Assembly (NCBI GenBank): GCA_964035015.1
Contig: OZ036005.1
Coordinates: 7,888,188 to 7,952,187 of the forward strand
Direction of reading: 5' to 3'
Length of the DNA: 64,000 nt
Origin: Corallium rubrum
Lineage: Eukaryota; Cnidaria; Anthozoa; Scleralcyonacea; Coralliidae
Both the position numbers and the translations under genes were made by a program. Of this stretch, positions 28,717 to 38,727 are shown piece after piece (within the stretch, counting starts at the first letter, position 1; every line of letters begins with the position of its first letter). The notes below the pieces were generated by a model that was given only the letters and a program-made list of their open reading frames with translations, did not search any database and had not been told where the DNA came from.

Positions 28717-29037
28717 CTTATCCTATCCGATTGCAAGGACCATTTATCAATAATGGCAGAGGGCGTGTTGAAATATTTCACCGAGGAAAATGGGGAACAG
28801 TTTGTGATCGTAACTGGGACTTCAACGATGCTGAGGTGGTTTGTCGACAACTTGGCTTTGCAGGAGCTGTAGAAGCTCTTCAAGGTAGTGAAGTTCAAGA
28901 TGGTACTGGAACAATATGGCTTGAGGACGTTGCTTGTGTAGGAAATGAACAGTATTTAGCCGACTGTAGTCATCCAGGATGGGGAAGCCATAATTGTGGA
29001 CACGGTCAAGATGCTGGTGTACGATGTAATGTAACAG
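28717..29037 (+). CDS. SRCR domain exon 5 (A type, GT donor missing)
   Basis: Complete SRCR domain: [54 protein letters not shown] and VRC, with six cysteines. The acceptor TTTTGCAG/CT is phase 1, and its first residues (AYPIRLQ-like) match exon 7 rather than exons 1 to 4. The donor position reads GTAACAG/ACACAT, again without GT. A conserved GTAATA lies 14 bases further on in all three donor-less copies, but using it would change the phase. Confidence 0.85.
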
Positions 29038-29068
29038 ACACATTTTTATATGTAATATATGTAATATA

Positions 29069-29070
29069 TG

Positions 29071-29132
<62 letters not shown>
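29069..29132. repeat. (AT)n microsatellite
   Basis: About 64 bases of AT repeats right after the SRCR exon 5 region. Confidence 0.95.
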
Positions 29133-29136
<4 letters not shown>

Positions 29137-29419
29137 GTAATTAAAAAAAGATTTACGTTTCATTTCCTTTTTAAAGAGACAAAATAGAAAATAAAATTAA
29201 CAGTGACAGGATATAAACAGGGAAACTCGAACAATATTGCTACTAAACGTTCGTAATTACTGAAAACGGCTGCCCTGTATTTTTACGTGGGCTTAAGTTT
29301 TCGGCCATTTTCTTCGCTGGTTTGACAAATTTCCTTCTACTCATGATCAAGATCCTGCAGGGCCGGATTATTCACAGGGCACTGCATGTGCCTCGGGCCT
29401 ACGGAAGTAATGCGGCTTA

Positions 29420-29587
29420 TGCACCAATCAATTGAAAGCCCAAGTCCCCCAACCTCGGGACTGGGTGGGGATTTGATTTGCTAAAATTTGATTTTGCATA
29501 AAATGCTTTCAAATGCTCTAAAATTCCCCACATTTCCCCCACCTTGTCCCGGGGTGGGGGGAGTTGGACTTTCAATTGATAGGTGCA
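29420..29587. mobile_element. Small TIR element with TTA TSD (PIF/Harbinger-like), copy 2
   Basis: TGCACCAATCAATTGAAAG and CTTTCAATTGATAGGTGCA are the inverted ends; TTA lies at 29417-29419 and 29588-29590. The flanks GTAATGCGGC and TCGAAATAGCAAAAATATAT are contiguous, with one TTA, at 11200-11225. Confidence 0.7.
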
Positions 29588-29697
29588 TTATCGAAATAGC
29601 AAAAATATATTTTGTAGAAGCAATGTTTTTATTTACTTTTATTAAAATTATTTGGTTAGCTTCTTTAAATTAAACATATTTTCTTATTAGAAGAAAC

Positions 29698-29760
<63 letters not shown>

Positions 29761-29869
29761 GTAATGTTTACAACACGAGCGGCCGTGTTGTATTGAATAT
29801 ACAATCACGAGCCGAAGGCGAGTGATTGTATATTCAATACAACAAGGACGCGAGTGTTGTAAACATTAC

Positions 29870-29921
<52 letters not shown>
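29698..29921. repeat. Perfect hairpin flanked on both sides by AT microsatellites
   Basis: 29752-29880 is a long palindrome: TGTAATGTTTACAACAC ... GTGTTGTAAACATTACA, with GTATTGAATATACAATCAC / GTGATTGTATATTCAATAC inside and a short loop. AT repeats of about 55 bases on the left and 40 on the right extend it. Confidence 0.75.
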
Positions 29922-29929
<8 letters not shown>

Positions 29930-30152
29930 CTTGTGAAACGAATAAATAGTAAAAATCCCTTTGGGATATTGAGATGCTAATTTGCTAATTAGTTACAAGC
30001 ACTAGTGGTTGTATCCGAAGAGTATACACCACCAGTGGTTGTAACTAATTAGCATCATTGGTTTTAGTTTGTATAGGGTTTACAGGGTATACATGTGACG
30101 TAATTTCTGAAATTGGATTGGCTGCAAAACTCATGAATTAGTAATGAATTTC

Positions 30153-30156
<4 letters not shown>

Positions 30157-30220
<64 letters not shown>
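30157..30220. repeat. (AT)n microsatellite
   Basis: About 64 bases of AT repeats, 60 bases left of the Gypsy-2 LTR. Confidence 0.95.
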
Positions 30221-30227
<7 letters not shown>

Positions 30228-30277
30228 GTACGCTCCTTCACTTTGGTGTTGTTGAGCACTCTGTGAAGTTGCCGTCG

Positions 30278-30418
30278 TGTAATAGTTTTGATCTATCGTT
30301 AGATTATGCTTTATTTTATCTTCTAATATGAATACAACGCTCTAGTTCTTGTCTCTCATGTCCAGGGTGTCCTACCAGATTTCAGGGGTCCACACAGGTG
30401 ACCCAAGTAACTATCACA
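30278..30418 (-). repeat. Gypsy-2 3' LTR
   Basis: 141 bases, matching 33631-33771 with about two differences. Confidence 0.9.
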
Positions 30419-30432
30419 CCCTTCCCTCCTTT
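30419..30432 (-). promoter_or_regulatory. Gypsy-2 polypurine tract
   Basis: On the minus strand AAAGGAGGGAAGGG immediately precedes TGTGATAGTT of the LTR. Confidence 0.8.
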
Positions 30433-30728
30433 AGTCTTCATCCGAACTTCCAACACTTGTGGTTGTTGAGCAGTATATGTTTTCTTACTACCATCGACCT
30501 GTAGTACTTCTGTTGCCTTTCGCGCTCTTGTGCTGGTCCTACGTGTTTCCGCTGGTTGTTCACGTTATTCTTCCGATTCACTATCGTCCGCTTGTTCACC
30601 CATTTCTCGTTCATGCTTTAACGTTTGTGAATGCCATGGTAAAAGCTCATTGTAGTGGCGAACTTCTTCCCTTGCTGTTTCGTCGTCTGCCTTTCTAATC
30701 CCATATGTCACTGGTCCCTTCTTGCTGA

Positions 30729-31391
30729 TCACAATATATGGTGAACTGTAGTAGAATCGTAATTTCCTTTCTGTCCATGTAGTTTCTTCTTAACCAGATC
30801 GTTGACTTTGAACGGTCGATGGTTTACTCTTTCCTCTGCTTTCTTTGCTCTTTTTCCTTGCTGTTGCTTGATCTTATGTCGTACTAATCTTATGATCTTT
30901 TCCCATTGTTTGGCCTTACTCCTGACCGCTTCGGATAACTTTTCTTGTGGTGGTCTCGATAATCTATATTCTTCTTCCTCCTCCTCCTCTTTGGATGGGA
31001 ACGGAAACTTCTCTGGCCGGTTGGGAGGCTGTTTGAAGATCATCTCATGTGGGGTAATACCTGTGGCTGCTGATGGACTGGAGTTCATAGCATAGTTCAC
31101 CATTGGAAGAAGGGTTGGCCAGCTCTCCGGATTTCCTGCAGCCAGCGCGGCTAACGAGTTGGTAAAGGTGTCGTTTTGTCGTTCCACTTGTCCTTGTGTT
31201 TGTGGATGATACGGACTGCTGAAAATCTGACTGATTCCTAACTGTTCACAAACTGTTTGGAGTATTGTTGAAGCGAAGTGGGGACCATTATCAGAGCCGA
31301 GTTGCTTTGGGATATCGAATGTACAACACCAGTTACGGACAATGCACTGAGCCGCGGTCTGGGCGGTTTCATCCTTAGTAGCCAAAAACAT
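30729..31391 (-). CDS. pol: Gypsy-2 integrase catalytic and C-terminal part
   Basis: Begins in the integrase core at MFLATKDETAQTAAQ. The second catalytic Asp is in LGSDNGPHFAS and the Glu is in TQGQVERQNDTF. A basic, Lys-rich C-terminus follows (KQQQGKRAKKAEERVNH), then FKVNDLVKKKLHGQKG. The first catalytic Asp is upstream in the other frame (SVDFLGPLPETTDG), so a frameshift near 31400 separates them. Confidence 0.9.
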   Translation of the reverse strand: MFLATKDETAQTAAQCIVRNWCCTFDIPKQLGSDNGPHFASTILQTVCEQLGISQIFSSPYHPQTQGQVERQNDTFTNSLAALAAGNPESWPTLLPMVNYAMNSSPSAATGITPHEMIFKQPPNRPEKFPFPSKEEEEEEEYRLSRPPQEKLSEAVRSKAKQWEKIIRLVRHKIKQQQGKRAKKAEERVNHRPFKVNDLVKKKLHGQKGNYDSTTVHHIL

Positions 31392-32257
31392 GGTAAATCG
31401 TGAAAGGACATCTTGGATCTGTAGGACATATTTATACCCATCTGGCCATCTGTGGTTTCTGGCAAGGGTCCCAGGAAATCTACCGAGATCTTGTCAAAAG
31501 GCTGTACCGGTATATCTGTCTCTTGCATTGGTGCTTGAGGTGGATGTTGTGAGCGTTTACGTTGCTGACAAACTGAACACCCAGCACAGTAGGCTCTTAC
31601 ATCTTCAGCTACTGATGGCCAGTACGCCATTTGTCGAATGCGATGTAGGGTACAATCCCGGCCTCGGTGCCCTGAAATCGGTGAATCGTGCACTAGTTGT
31701 AACAGTCGGCGACGTAAAGCCTGAGGAACCACTACTTGTAAGTGTGCCCTCCGTCCTAACGGAGATTGCTTATTCCTCCGCCCACAGAAGTTATAGATTC
31801 TAAGCACTCCATCTGTGCCCAATTCCAATTTTCTTTGTTTTCTCCACAAAGCTGCTGCGTCCTTTGGGGCCTCGTCTGATAGCTTTCCACTGGCCAGTGC
31901 ACCAATAACTAATGCAAGTGCTGGATCCTGATGTTGGGCTTCTACTATTTCTGCCAGAGTGACCATTGATGTCAGCTGGGCAGCTCCATCTTCAGTTGTA
32001 ACAGCGGCCATTCTGACGTGGTGGTTGGCTCTTGATAAATAGTCTGCCATGGCCATTTCGGGACTGACACCTGGTTTATGGTGGACTGTAAATTGATAGC
32101 TTTGGAGATAGCTGATCCAGCGTCCTAGTCGTCCGTGTTCCTTCTCTGGATCTAGGGTTGTATTAAGCCATTTAATGGCCTGATGATCGGTGATGAGTGT
32201 GAAAGGATTTTGAAGGTAAATCCTGAACTTCTTTATGCTTGCCACTACCGCTAACAA
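31392..32257 (-). CDS. pol: Gypsy-2 RNase H C-terminal part and integrase N-terminus
   Basis: Starts after a stop in mid RNase H: ELLAVVASIKKFRIYL, TDHQAIKWLN, YQFTVHHKPG and ADYLSRANHH. The integrase zinc finger follows: HDSPISGHRGRDCTLHRIRQ ... YCAGCSVCQQRKR (HHCC). The core opens with KISVDFLGPLPE, the first catalytic Asp. The frame is lost near 31400, and the ORF runs on to 31238 in a non-integrase frame. Confidence 0.9.
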
Positions 32258-32275
32258 CTCCTTGTTTGTGGTATA

Positions 32276-33600
32276 TTAATTACGTTCATGTTTACGGAGT
32301 GTTCGTAAGAAGTAGGCCACCGGGCGTAACAAACCATTATCCAATTGGGCCAGTTGTGCTCCTATTCCGACATTACTAGCATCCGTAACCAGCCAGAATG
32401 GCTTCGAAAAATCTGGTAATTTGAGACACGGTGCTCCGGCCACTCTCTTCTTAAGGGAATTAAAGGCTTCAGTATGTTCGGATGTCCAGTTCAACGGACC
32501 AGTCTTTCGTTCGTTAATCAGGTTATACAATGGCTGTGCAATGTCACAAAACCCTGGTATATAACGATGTAAATAGGCGAATGCACCCAGAGCTTTGCGC
32601 AATTCGGTGACTGTTGATGGAGGTGGAATGTTGAGGAGGTCTGATACGCGTTCTCTGTCGACTTCCAGTCCATCATGGGAAATGACGTGTCCGAGGAATT
32701 TGATCTTTGTTCTTCCAAACTGGCATTTCTCCGCGTTCAGTAGCATCCCTGCTTGACGGAATTTGTCAAAGACGGACTGAAGTCGTTGTAAATGCTCCTC
32801 CCATGTTGTACTCCAGACTATGATATCATCTAAGTAAGCTAGGGCACTCATCCACGCTAACTCCCCCAGGATCGCTGTCATCAGCCTTTGGAAACTTCCA
32901 GCTGCTCCACTTAATCCGAAAGGTGTGCCTCGCCCTGTCCATTGATATTGACCATCTGGTGTCACAAAAGCGGTCTTGGTGGTATCCTTATACCTCATAT
33001 GCATTTGGTAGTAACCATTTTTGGCGTCCAATGTGGAAAAATATCTTGCATTTGAAAGTTTGTCCAATATATCCTCAATGATAGGCAAAGGAAAATGGCT
33101 TGCAATTGTTAGGCTATTGAGGCGTCTGTAATCGATGGCTAAACGAAGCTTGCCATTTTTCCGGCGGGCAATGACGATAGGACTTGCCCATAGACTGGTG
33201 GACGTTTCTATATGCCCCTGGTCTAATAGGTACTGGATTTCATGCTGAACTTCCTGACGGTTCCCTGGGGATAATCGACGAGGTCTTTGAGCCACCGGGT
33301 GGGCACCTGGCTGTAGGGGTATTGTGTGTTCCACCAGAGGAACTGAACCAAGTTGGTCACCTTCGTGAAAAAATACATCTGCATTCTGATGGAGTAAGGT
33401 GCCAAGGGAATCTTGCTGTTCTTTGGTCAATCCCTCTGGGTTGAAATGAACCCCTTGGTCAACCGTAGGCTTTTGTTTCCCTTCCACATGGGCTAGGCTG
33501 ACAGTAAATTCAGGGTTTGCCCATGCCAATTTCTGGCCTTTATATAGGGTAAATGGATCTCTTGCTAAGTTGGCGACCGGACAACCAACTGTGTTGGGGA
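32276..33600 (-). CDS. pol: Gypsy-2 reverse transcriptase and RNase H start
   Basis: RT motifs: SLWASPIVIARRKNGKLRLAID, YRRLNSLT, the first Asp in FSTLDAKNGYYQMH, GTPFGLSGAAGSFQRLM and the catalytic YLDDIIVWS. Then the connection FLGHVISHDGLEVD and RNase H with VTDASNVGIGAQLAQ. The reading extends upstream of the first Met to about 33600, with the linker CPVANLARDPFTLYKG, before the LTR-side break. A stop at 32276 cuts RNase H right after LRKHERN. The usual family residue order suggests this is one point mutation or a small indel. Confidence 0.9.
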
Positions 33601-33630
33601 GTGTATTTTGTGATCATTCTACATGCACTT

Positions 33631-33771
33631 TGTAATAGTTTTGATCTATCGTTAGATTATGCTTTATTTTATCTTCTAACATGAATACAACGCTCTAGTT
33701 CTTGTCTCTCATGTCCGGGGTGTCCTACCAGATTTCAGGGGTCCACACAGGTGACCCAAGTAACTATCACA
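33631..33771 (-). repeat. Gypsy-2 5' LTR
   Basis: 141 bases, near-identical to 30278-30418. It is the upstream copy in the minus-strand orientation. Confidence 0.9.
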
Positions 33772-33941
33772 GTGGGTACCTACTAGCGATAATGCAACGC
33801 TCACTACCCTTGTGGAAGTTTGAGCACTCTGGGCCCATGCGCACTTCACGTTATCTGAATGTACTTCACCGATGCTGTCCCACATGCGGTTGTCACCGAC
33901 GATCGCATGTGTATAAGTAATTGATGAAATTCATTCAGATT

Positions 33942-33995
33942 GTTCCAAGATACACTGATGAGCTGTAGTGCAGCGAAACACGTGTCTGTAGATTG

Positions 33996-33998
<3 letters not shown>
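33942..33998 (+). ncRNA. Type I hammerhead ribozyme
   Basis: All core elements are present in order. CTGATGA is at 33955-33961. Stem II is GCTG (33962-33965) with CAGC (33971-33974) around TAGTG. GAAA is at 33975-33978. Stem III is a short A-C/G-T pair set around ACGT. The cleavage triplet GTC is at 33984-33986. Stem I pairs TACA (33951-33954) with TGTA (33987-33990), then after an internal loop GTTC (33942-33945) with GAAC (33995-33998). Such minimal type I hammerheads are known from the terminal repeats of Penelope-like elements. The flank 33772-33941 is probably the rest of that repeat. Its 3' half recurs at 11900-11920. Confidence 0.8.

Positions 33999-33999
<1 letters not shown>

Positions 34000-34051
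<52 letters not shown>
34000..34051. repeat. (TA)n microsatellite
   Basis: About 50 bases between the hammerhead and the next SRCR acceptor. Confidence 0.95.
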
Positions 34052-34058
<7 letters not shown>

Positions 34059-34067
34059 ATTTTGCAG

Positions 34068-34388
34068 GTACTACTATTCGATTGCAAGGACCATTTTTCG
34101 ATAATGGCAGTTGGCGTGTTGAAATATTTCACCAAGGAAGATGGGGAACAGTTTGTGATAACAACTGGGACTTGATCGATGCTGAAGTGGCTTGTCGAGA
34201 ACTTGGCTTTGCAGGAGCTGAAGAAGCTCTTCAAGGTGATAAAGTTCCAGATGGTACTGGAACAATATGGCTTGGCGACGTTGCTTGTGTAGGAAATGAA
34301 CAGCATTTAGTCAATTGTAGTCATCGAGGATGGGGAAACCATAATTGTGGACACCATGAAGATGCTGGTGTACGATGTAGTGGAACAG
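34068..34388 (+). CDS. SRCR domain exon 6 (B type)
   Basis: SRCR domain with [53 protein letters not shown] and VRC; six cysteines. The conserved CRQLGF is CRELGF, and the start has FFDNGSWRVE where siblings have [10 protein letters not shown], replacing a Gly by Trp. The acceptor TTTTGCAG/GT and donor ACAG/GTACAG are phase 1. A second GT six bases on (ACAG/GTATTT) is also phase 1 and would add two residues. The LINE 3' fragment follows, as after the other B exons. Confidence 0.9.
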
Positions 34389-34424
34389 GTACAGGTATTT
34401 ATATATCGTTTACCTTGTTTGAGT

Positions 34425-34890
34425 GAGGAAAGGTAAGGTAAGCTTTATTTAGTCACGCTAGCCCCTTCAACAAAATAATGTTGATTTCCAAAGGGGGCGT
34501 GAAAACTAACTATTAAGCCTATTAATACAACGATTATAAAATACAGATATTTACAAAGAGAAAATTATTTACAAATGTACATAAACTGATAAAAGAAATA
34601 ATTTAGTATAGTTGATTAGTTTCAGGCTAGTTAAAGGCTATAGTTTCAGTAAGGAGAACATTTAAATTATTTAATGTCCCGCGTTTCTAAATTCATTGGA
34701 AGACTATTCCATAATTTAGCTCCACTATAACTCAGACTTTTTTTCGTGTATTCCGTTTTCGGAAATGGTAAATAAAGCTTTATATCCGAATTTCGTAAAT
34801 TATAATGATGTGGACTAGTGGACGATCTATTGAATAAATCTGTAAGTGTTTTTGAAGCTAAATTATGATTTTATACATGAGTGTGGCTTT
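34425..34890 (-). mobile_element. LINE 3' fragment (paralogue of 24738-25850, uninterrupted)
   Basis: Minus-strand 3' end AAATAAAGCTTACC plus short TTACC tail, and upstream remnants of the ORF2 C-terminus (HYNLRNSD-like and SYSGAKLWNSLP-like). It was duplicated along with the intron and serves as the empty site for the Penelope-like insertion. Confidence 0.65.
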
Positions 34891-34957
34891 AATAAGTAAG
34901 CTACGCTCTCTCACAGTTTTCCATTCAAGGAGAATTTAAAAAAGGTTTTTCTCACTA

Positions 34958-36068
34958 ACGTTCAATCAGTGAACTTGATGTAAGTTAAAATGTGATAACT
35001 GTAACGCTAACGTCCTGCAGTCATTAATTCGTGGGGCAAAAAGTGAGACAAAGTTCTAGGCCCCTGCGCGGTTTGCAGGTAGATTTCAGTCTCCCACAAA
35101 ATGTTTTTTTACACGACCACCGGTCTTGAGCGAACCCCGAAGGCTCGAAAAGGTTTGAGAAATTATTTATTGAATAATTTTATCACCCTTTGCTGAACGT
35201 GCATTTTAAATTTTGATTGGTTGTGCTATGCTGCCGAACAAATTATGCAGTAATTGTTTATTTGTTGCTATAGCAAAAGTCATTGTCTATACATAACGTG
35301 CACGAAGTTTATGAACTGTCTATCAGTCAAAAAATTAAATCAAACTTTTCGTTATCGAAGAGGATACAAAAAATCAACACAAACTTCATAAAGAATATGC
35401 CTTTAGAACCAGTTTCTGTTTAAAAAGCATTCCGCATTCGTATACTGAAAACAACAACTAGCCATGAGTATAAACGTGAAAAATAAACAACCTAGTTGTC
35501 AGTTATTTTTTAAAATATCATTAGTTACAAAAGGCCGTTAAACACATTCGAACAAAAAATTAAAAGAGTAGAAATAAGAAAATGACATTAGATGTATATT
35601 ATAAAATATCAAGTATCAATACGTCTTCAAACTCGTACAAGAATAGCTTTCTCACTCTTGTTCTCACCTTTTCAGGTGGCTGTTTTCTTCCTAGCCAGTA
35701 AAAGAGCTGGCTGTTTTCTTCCTAGCCAGTAAAAGGACGTCTACTTTCTCAGCCGATTTTCATCCCTAGCTTAATTTACTGCATAGTTTTGGACAGCTAT
35801 ACAGTAAATAAAACAACAACAGCACCGCACAACAATGGGAAACCATTAAATCTGACAAAACAATTTGATAAATAATTTTTTCAAACCTTTTTTCGAGCCT
35901 TGCAGTTCGCTCAAGACGCGCGGTCGTGTAAAAAACATTTTGTGGGAGACTGAAATCTACCTGCAAACCGCGTAGGGGCCAGTACCTTTTTGCCTCACCT
36001 TTTGGTTTACGCGTTAGCGTTCCAGCTATCACATTTTAAGTTACATCGAGTTCATTGCGTTCAATCAA
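34958..36068. mobile_element. ~1.1-kb TIR element in the SRCR intron, copy 2
   Basis: Collinear with 25890-26950, with the same ~190-base inverted arms (CCCCTGCGCGGTTT, CCCACAAAATGTTTTTTTAC and complements). A small tandem duplication of GAGCTGGCTGTTTTCTTCC type is present near 35690-35730. Confidence 0.65.
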
Positions 36069-37214
36069 TTTGCTTTATTTCTGATCACGCGATTGGCTAA
36101 TGACATCTGCATGAGGGGGAAGGACGTCTGCACGCAGGCTAGTATTAAATTTACTAAGTAATATTTCATAAACGAGTGGGAGTGTTTTACCAGGGGTTAC
36201 AAATATAATACGAGAGCACAATAAAAACCATGAGGCCGTTAACCAAGTAATTTTCATTGTTCTCGAGTGTTTGTAAAACATGAGAGAATAATGAAAATCA
36301 CGAGGCTGCAAGCTGAGTGACTTTTATTGTTTTCGAATGTATTACAAACGCAAGAGAACATTCAAAATTACGAGGTAATAGGCCGAGTGATTTTTGTTGT
36401 TCTCGAGTATTTGTAATCCCTGGTAAAATACGATACACGAGTTTATGAAATAGCTTCTCAATCGTCAATTATAGTGGAGGGACTTTGTGATATTGATGCA
36501 CATTAGATTAGACAATGGTTTCACGTTGAATTTATAATTAAGAAATGTGGTAATAAATGGTTCTTTGTTTGCATCGTTCTTAATTATAAATTCCTTTTGC
36601 GCGACTTTTAACAGGGTTTCAAAACTCATGCACATGACCAAATATTTTTCTTGGATTGGCTAATTAGCTCATGAATTATTAATGAGTTTGAGAATGGTAT
36701 TTATACCACAGTATGGTATTTTCTCTAACATCATATACGTCTGTGTATTTGCAGTAAGTCAGCAAATTCTTGTTTCTATCTGCCAACCTCAGGCTTGATA
36801 CCGCCCCACTTTTGATACAACATAAAATAGCGTCACATCATTTTGGAAAATGGAAACAATACTAACAGTAAATGCCGGTAGTAAAATGAAAAATTAAGAT
36901 CAACTGTTTTACTTAAAAAAACATAGTTGTGATAGTTAGCATTAGGTTTAGGGTTGCAGTTGTATCTTGGGGTGTATTTATATATACATTATATATTTAT
37001 TATATAGCTACTCACAAAATATAAATTCGTCTGAGTTGGACGGATAATGCGACGATAATGCGTGTTTGAGTTACATGACGACATATCGCCGCGTCGAATT
37101 AAATGTTTCGCTTCTGTTCTGTGACAATTCGGCGCCATGTTTTCAAGTAGTCGTTTTCAGGCTCCACGAGTCCAAGTGAAATCAATTTAATTCGACTGAA
37201 ATTCCACGTTTTAA
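36069..37214. other. Intron without a gene (paralogue of 26951-28440)
   Basis: Includes the foldback unit 36191-36423 (GGGGTTACAAA ... TTTGTAATCCC) and the hairpin about 36526-36593. There are no exon signals. Confidence 0.5.
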
Positions 37215-37357
37215 GGCGCTTTTCCACTAGGCGACATTTGTCGACCGACTCGACATTTTTCTTTCGTCTTGGCTAATTAGTTCCACTCGAGAGCTTGCGA
37301 GACAAAAGAAAATGTCGCTTCGCGCGACATTTTTCGCCTAGTGGAAATCCAGCTTAA
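37215..37357. mobile_element. 143-bp insert with TTAA target duplication (piggyBac-like MITE)
   Basis: The paralogous intron reads GACGTTTAACTCGACG (about 28408-28423). Here TTAA occurs at 37211-37214 and 37354-37357 around the insert. The inverted ends contain TTTCCACTAGGCGA and TCGCCTAGTGGAAA. TTAA duplication is specific to piggyBac-type transposition. The absence from the sister copy dates the insertion after the segmental duplication. Confidence 0.75.
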
Positions 37358-37661
37358 CTCGACGTCGCATTTACGTCGAATGACCGACGAAGTTAATTCG
37401 AATTAAGTTTATTTGAATTAAATTCTCCTAATGTGCGACGTTTGCGCAGCCGTAAGATTTATTCATTTTGTGACAATATATATCTACGTACATCAAATAC
37501 ATATTCAGGAGATTAACGTCAACAACCGAAGAGGCTAGAATTCGAAATAGCAAAATATATTTTGTAGAACCGATATTTTAGCTTCCTTAAAATAAGAAAA
37601 GTTTGAAATATTTATTATAATTATTACAAGAAGCATATAATATCTATTATATATTTTGCAG

Positions 37662-37982
37662 CTTATCCTATCCGATTGCAAGGACCATTTATCAATAATG
37701 GCAGTGGGCGTGTTGAAATATTTTACCACGGAAAATGGGGAACAGTTTGTGATGACAACTGGGACTTGAACGATGCTAAAGTGGTTTGTCGACAACTTGG
37801 CTTTCTAGGAGCTGTAGAAGCTTTTCAAGGTGGTGAAGTTCCATATGGTATTGGAACAATATGGCTTGACGAAGTTGCTTGTGTAGGAAATGAACAGTAT
37901 TTAGCTGACTGTTGTCATCCAGGATGGGGAAAACATAATTGTGGACACTATGAAGATGCCGGTGTACGATGTAATGGAACAG
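37662..37982 (+). CDS. SRCR domain exon 7
   Basis: SRCR domain: [54 protein letters not shown] and VRC. There are seven cysteines, because CSH of the siblings is CCH here, leaving one unpaired. The acceptor TTTTGCAG/CT is phase 1 with the same CT start as exon 5. The donor ACAG/GTACAT is intact and phase 1, unlike the other A-type exons. The 5' half resembles A type and the LGFLGA and NGTG parts resemble B type, so it may be a recombinant or an older state. Confidence 0.9.
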
Positions 37983-38094
37983 GTACATTTTTATTCGTAA
38001 TTTATATATTGTTTATCTTTTCTGAGAAAAAATGGATAAAATAACGCTGCATTATGCATATGTTTTGCACTATTTCAAAGTTTAATAATATTTT

Positions 38095-38346
38095 ACTGTT
38101 GTGGCAATAGAAGCGTTCTTAAAATATCGTTGCAATATATTCCTCAAGTTGACCAATTCATTTGATGAAAATTATTGCTAACTTTTTGATTTGAATTTTC
38201 TAATTTTTAAAGAACCAATGAGAAACAGGATTATTTGCCAAACACCAATCAAATTCAAAACAGGAAGATGTCAACGAATAATAAATTGTTCAACTTGAGG
38301 AATATATTGCAACAATATTTTACGGAACGCTTTTATTGCCACAGTA
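38095..38346. mobile_element. MITE family copy 2 (related to 2151-2428)
   Basis: ACTGTTGTGGCAATAGAAGCG at the left is inverted at the right (CGCTTTTATTGCCACAGT). TATATTCCTCAAGTTGACC and its complement are inside. It is shorter than copy 1 through central deletions. Confidence 0.65.
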
Positions 38347-38727
38347 ATCACTTTTTTTCCTCATTGGCTATTGACATCAGTATTAAATTTAAAGTTTTAC
38401 TAGGGGTATTTAAAATTCCACAATGAGGTATTTTTCCTAAAAATTATACATCCGGGTATTTTGCAGTAAGCCAGTACTATAAATACTAAGCAGACCTGAT
38501 GGCTGATGCCGCAACTTTTGATACAAACATAAAATGACGTCAGTTTGACAGAAGAAGACAATACTTAAATTAAGCGTGAATTAAGTAAGTAAAACAAGTC
38601 AGTATATCCATACCCATGCTTCATTTGCTGTGTTGAGCTGAATTTCCACTATAGACGTAAAATACCGCGCGTCCGACCTTTTTCTGGTAGAAATTGAATT
38701 GTTTTCTACTTCGTGGAAAATCACAAC

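Larger units (their letters stand above)
30278..33771 (-). mobile_element. Ty3/Gypsy LTR retrotransposon 2, gag and protease deleted
   Basis: The LTRs at 30278-30418 and 33631-33771 are 141 bases each and differ at about two sites. On + they read TGTAATAGTTTTGATC ... AACTATCACA. A strong polypurine tract (AAAGGAGGGAAGGG on minus, about 30419-30432) abuts the 3' LTR. Only about 100 bases separate the start of the RT linker from the 5' LTR, so gag and protease are missing. No primer site is recognised next to the 5' LTR and no clear TSD is seen. Pol is present as three ORFs with one stop and one frameshift. Confidence 0.9.
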
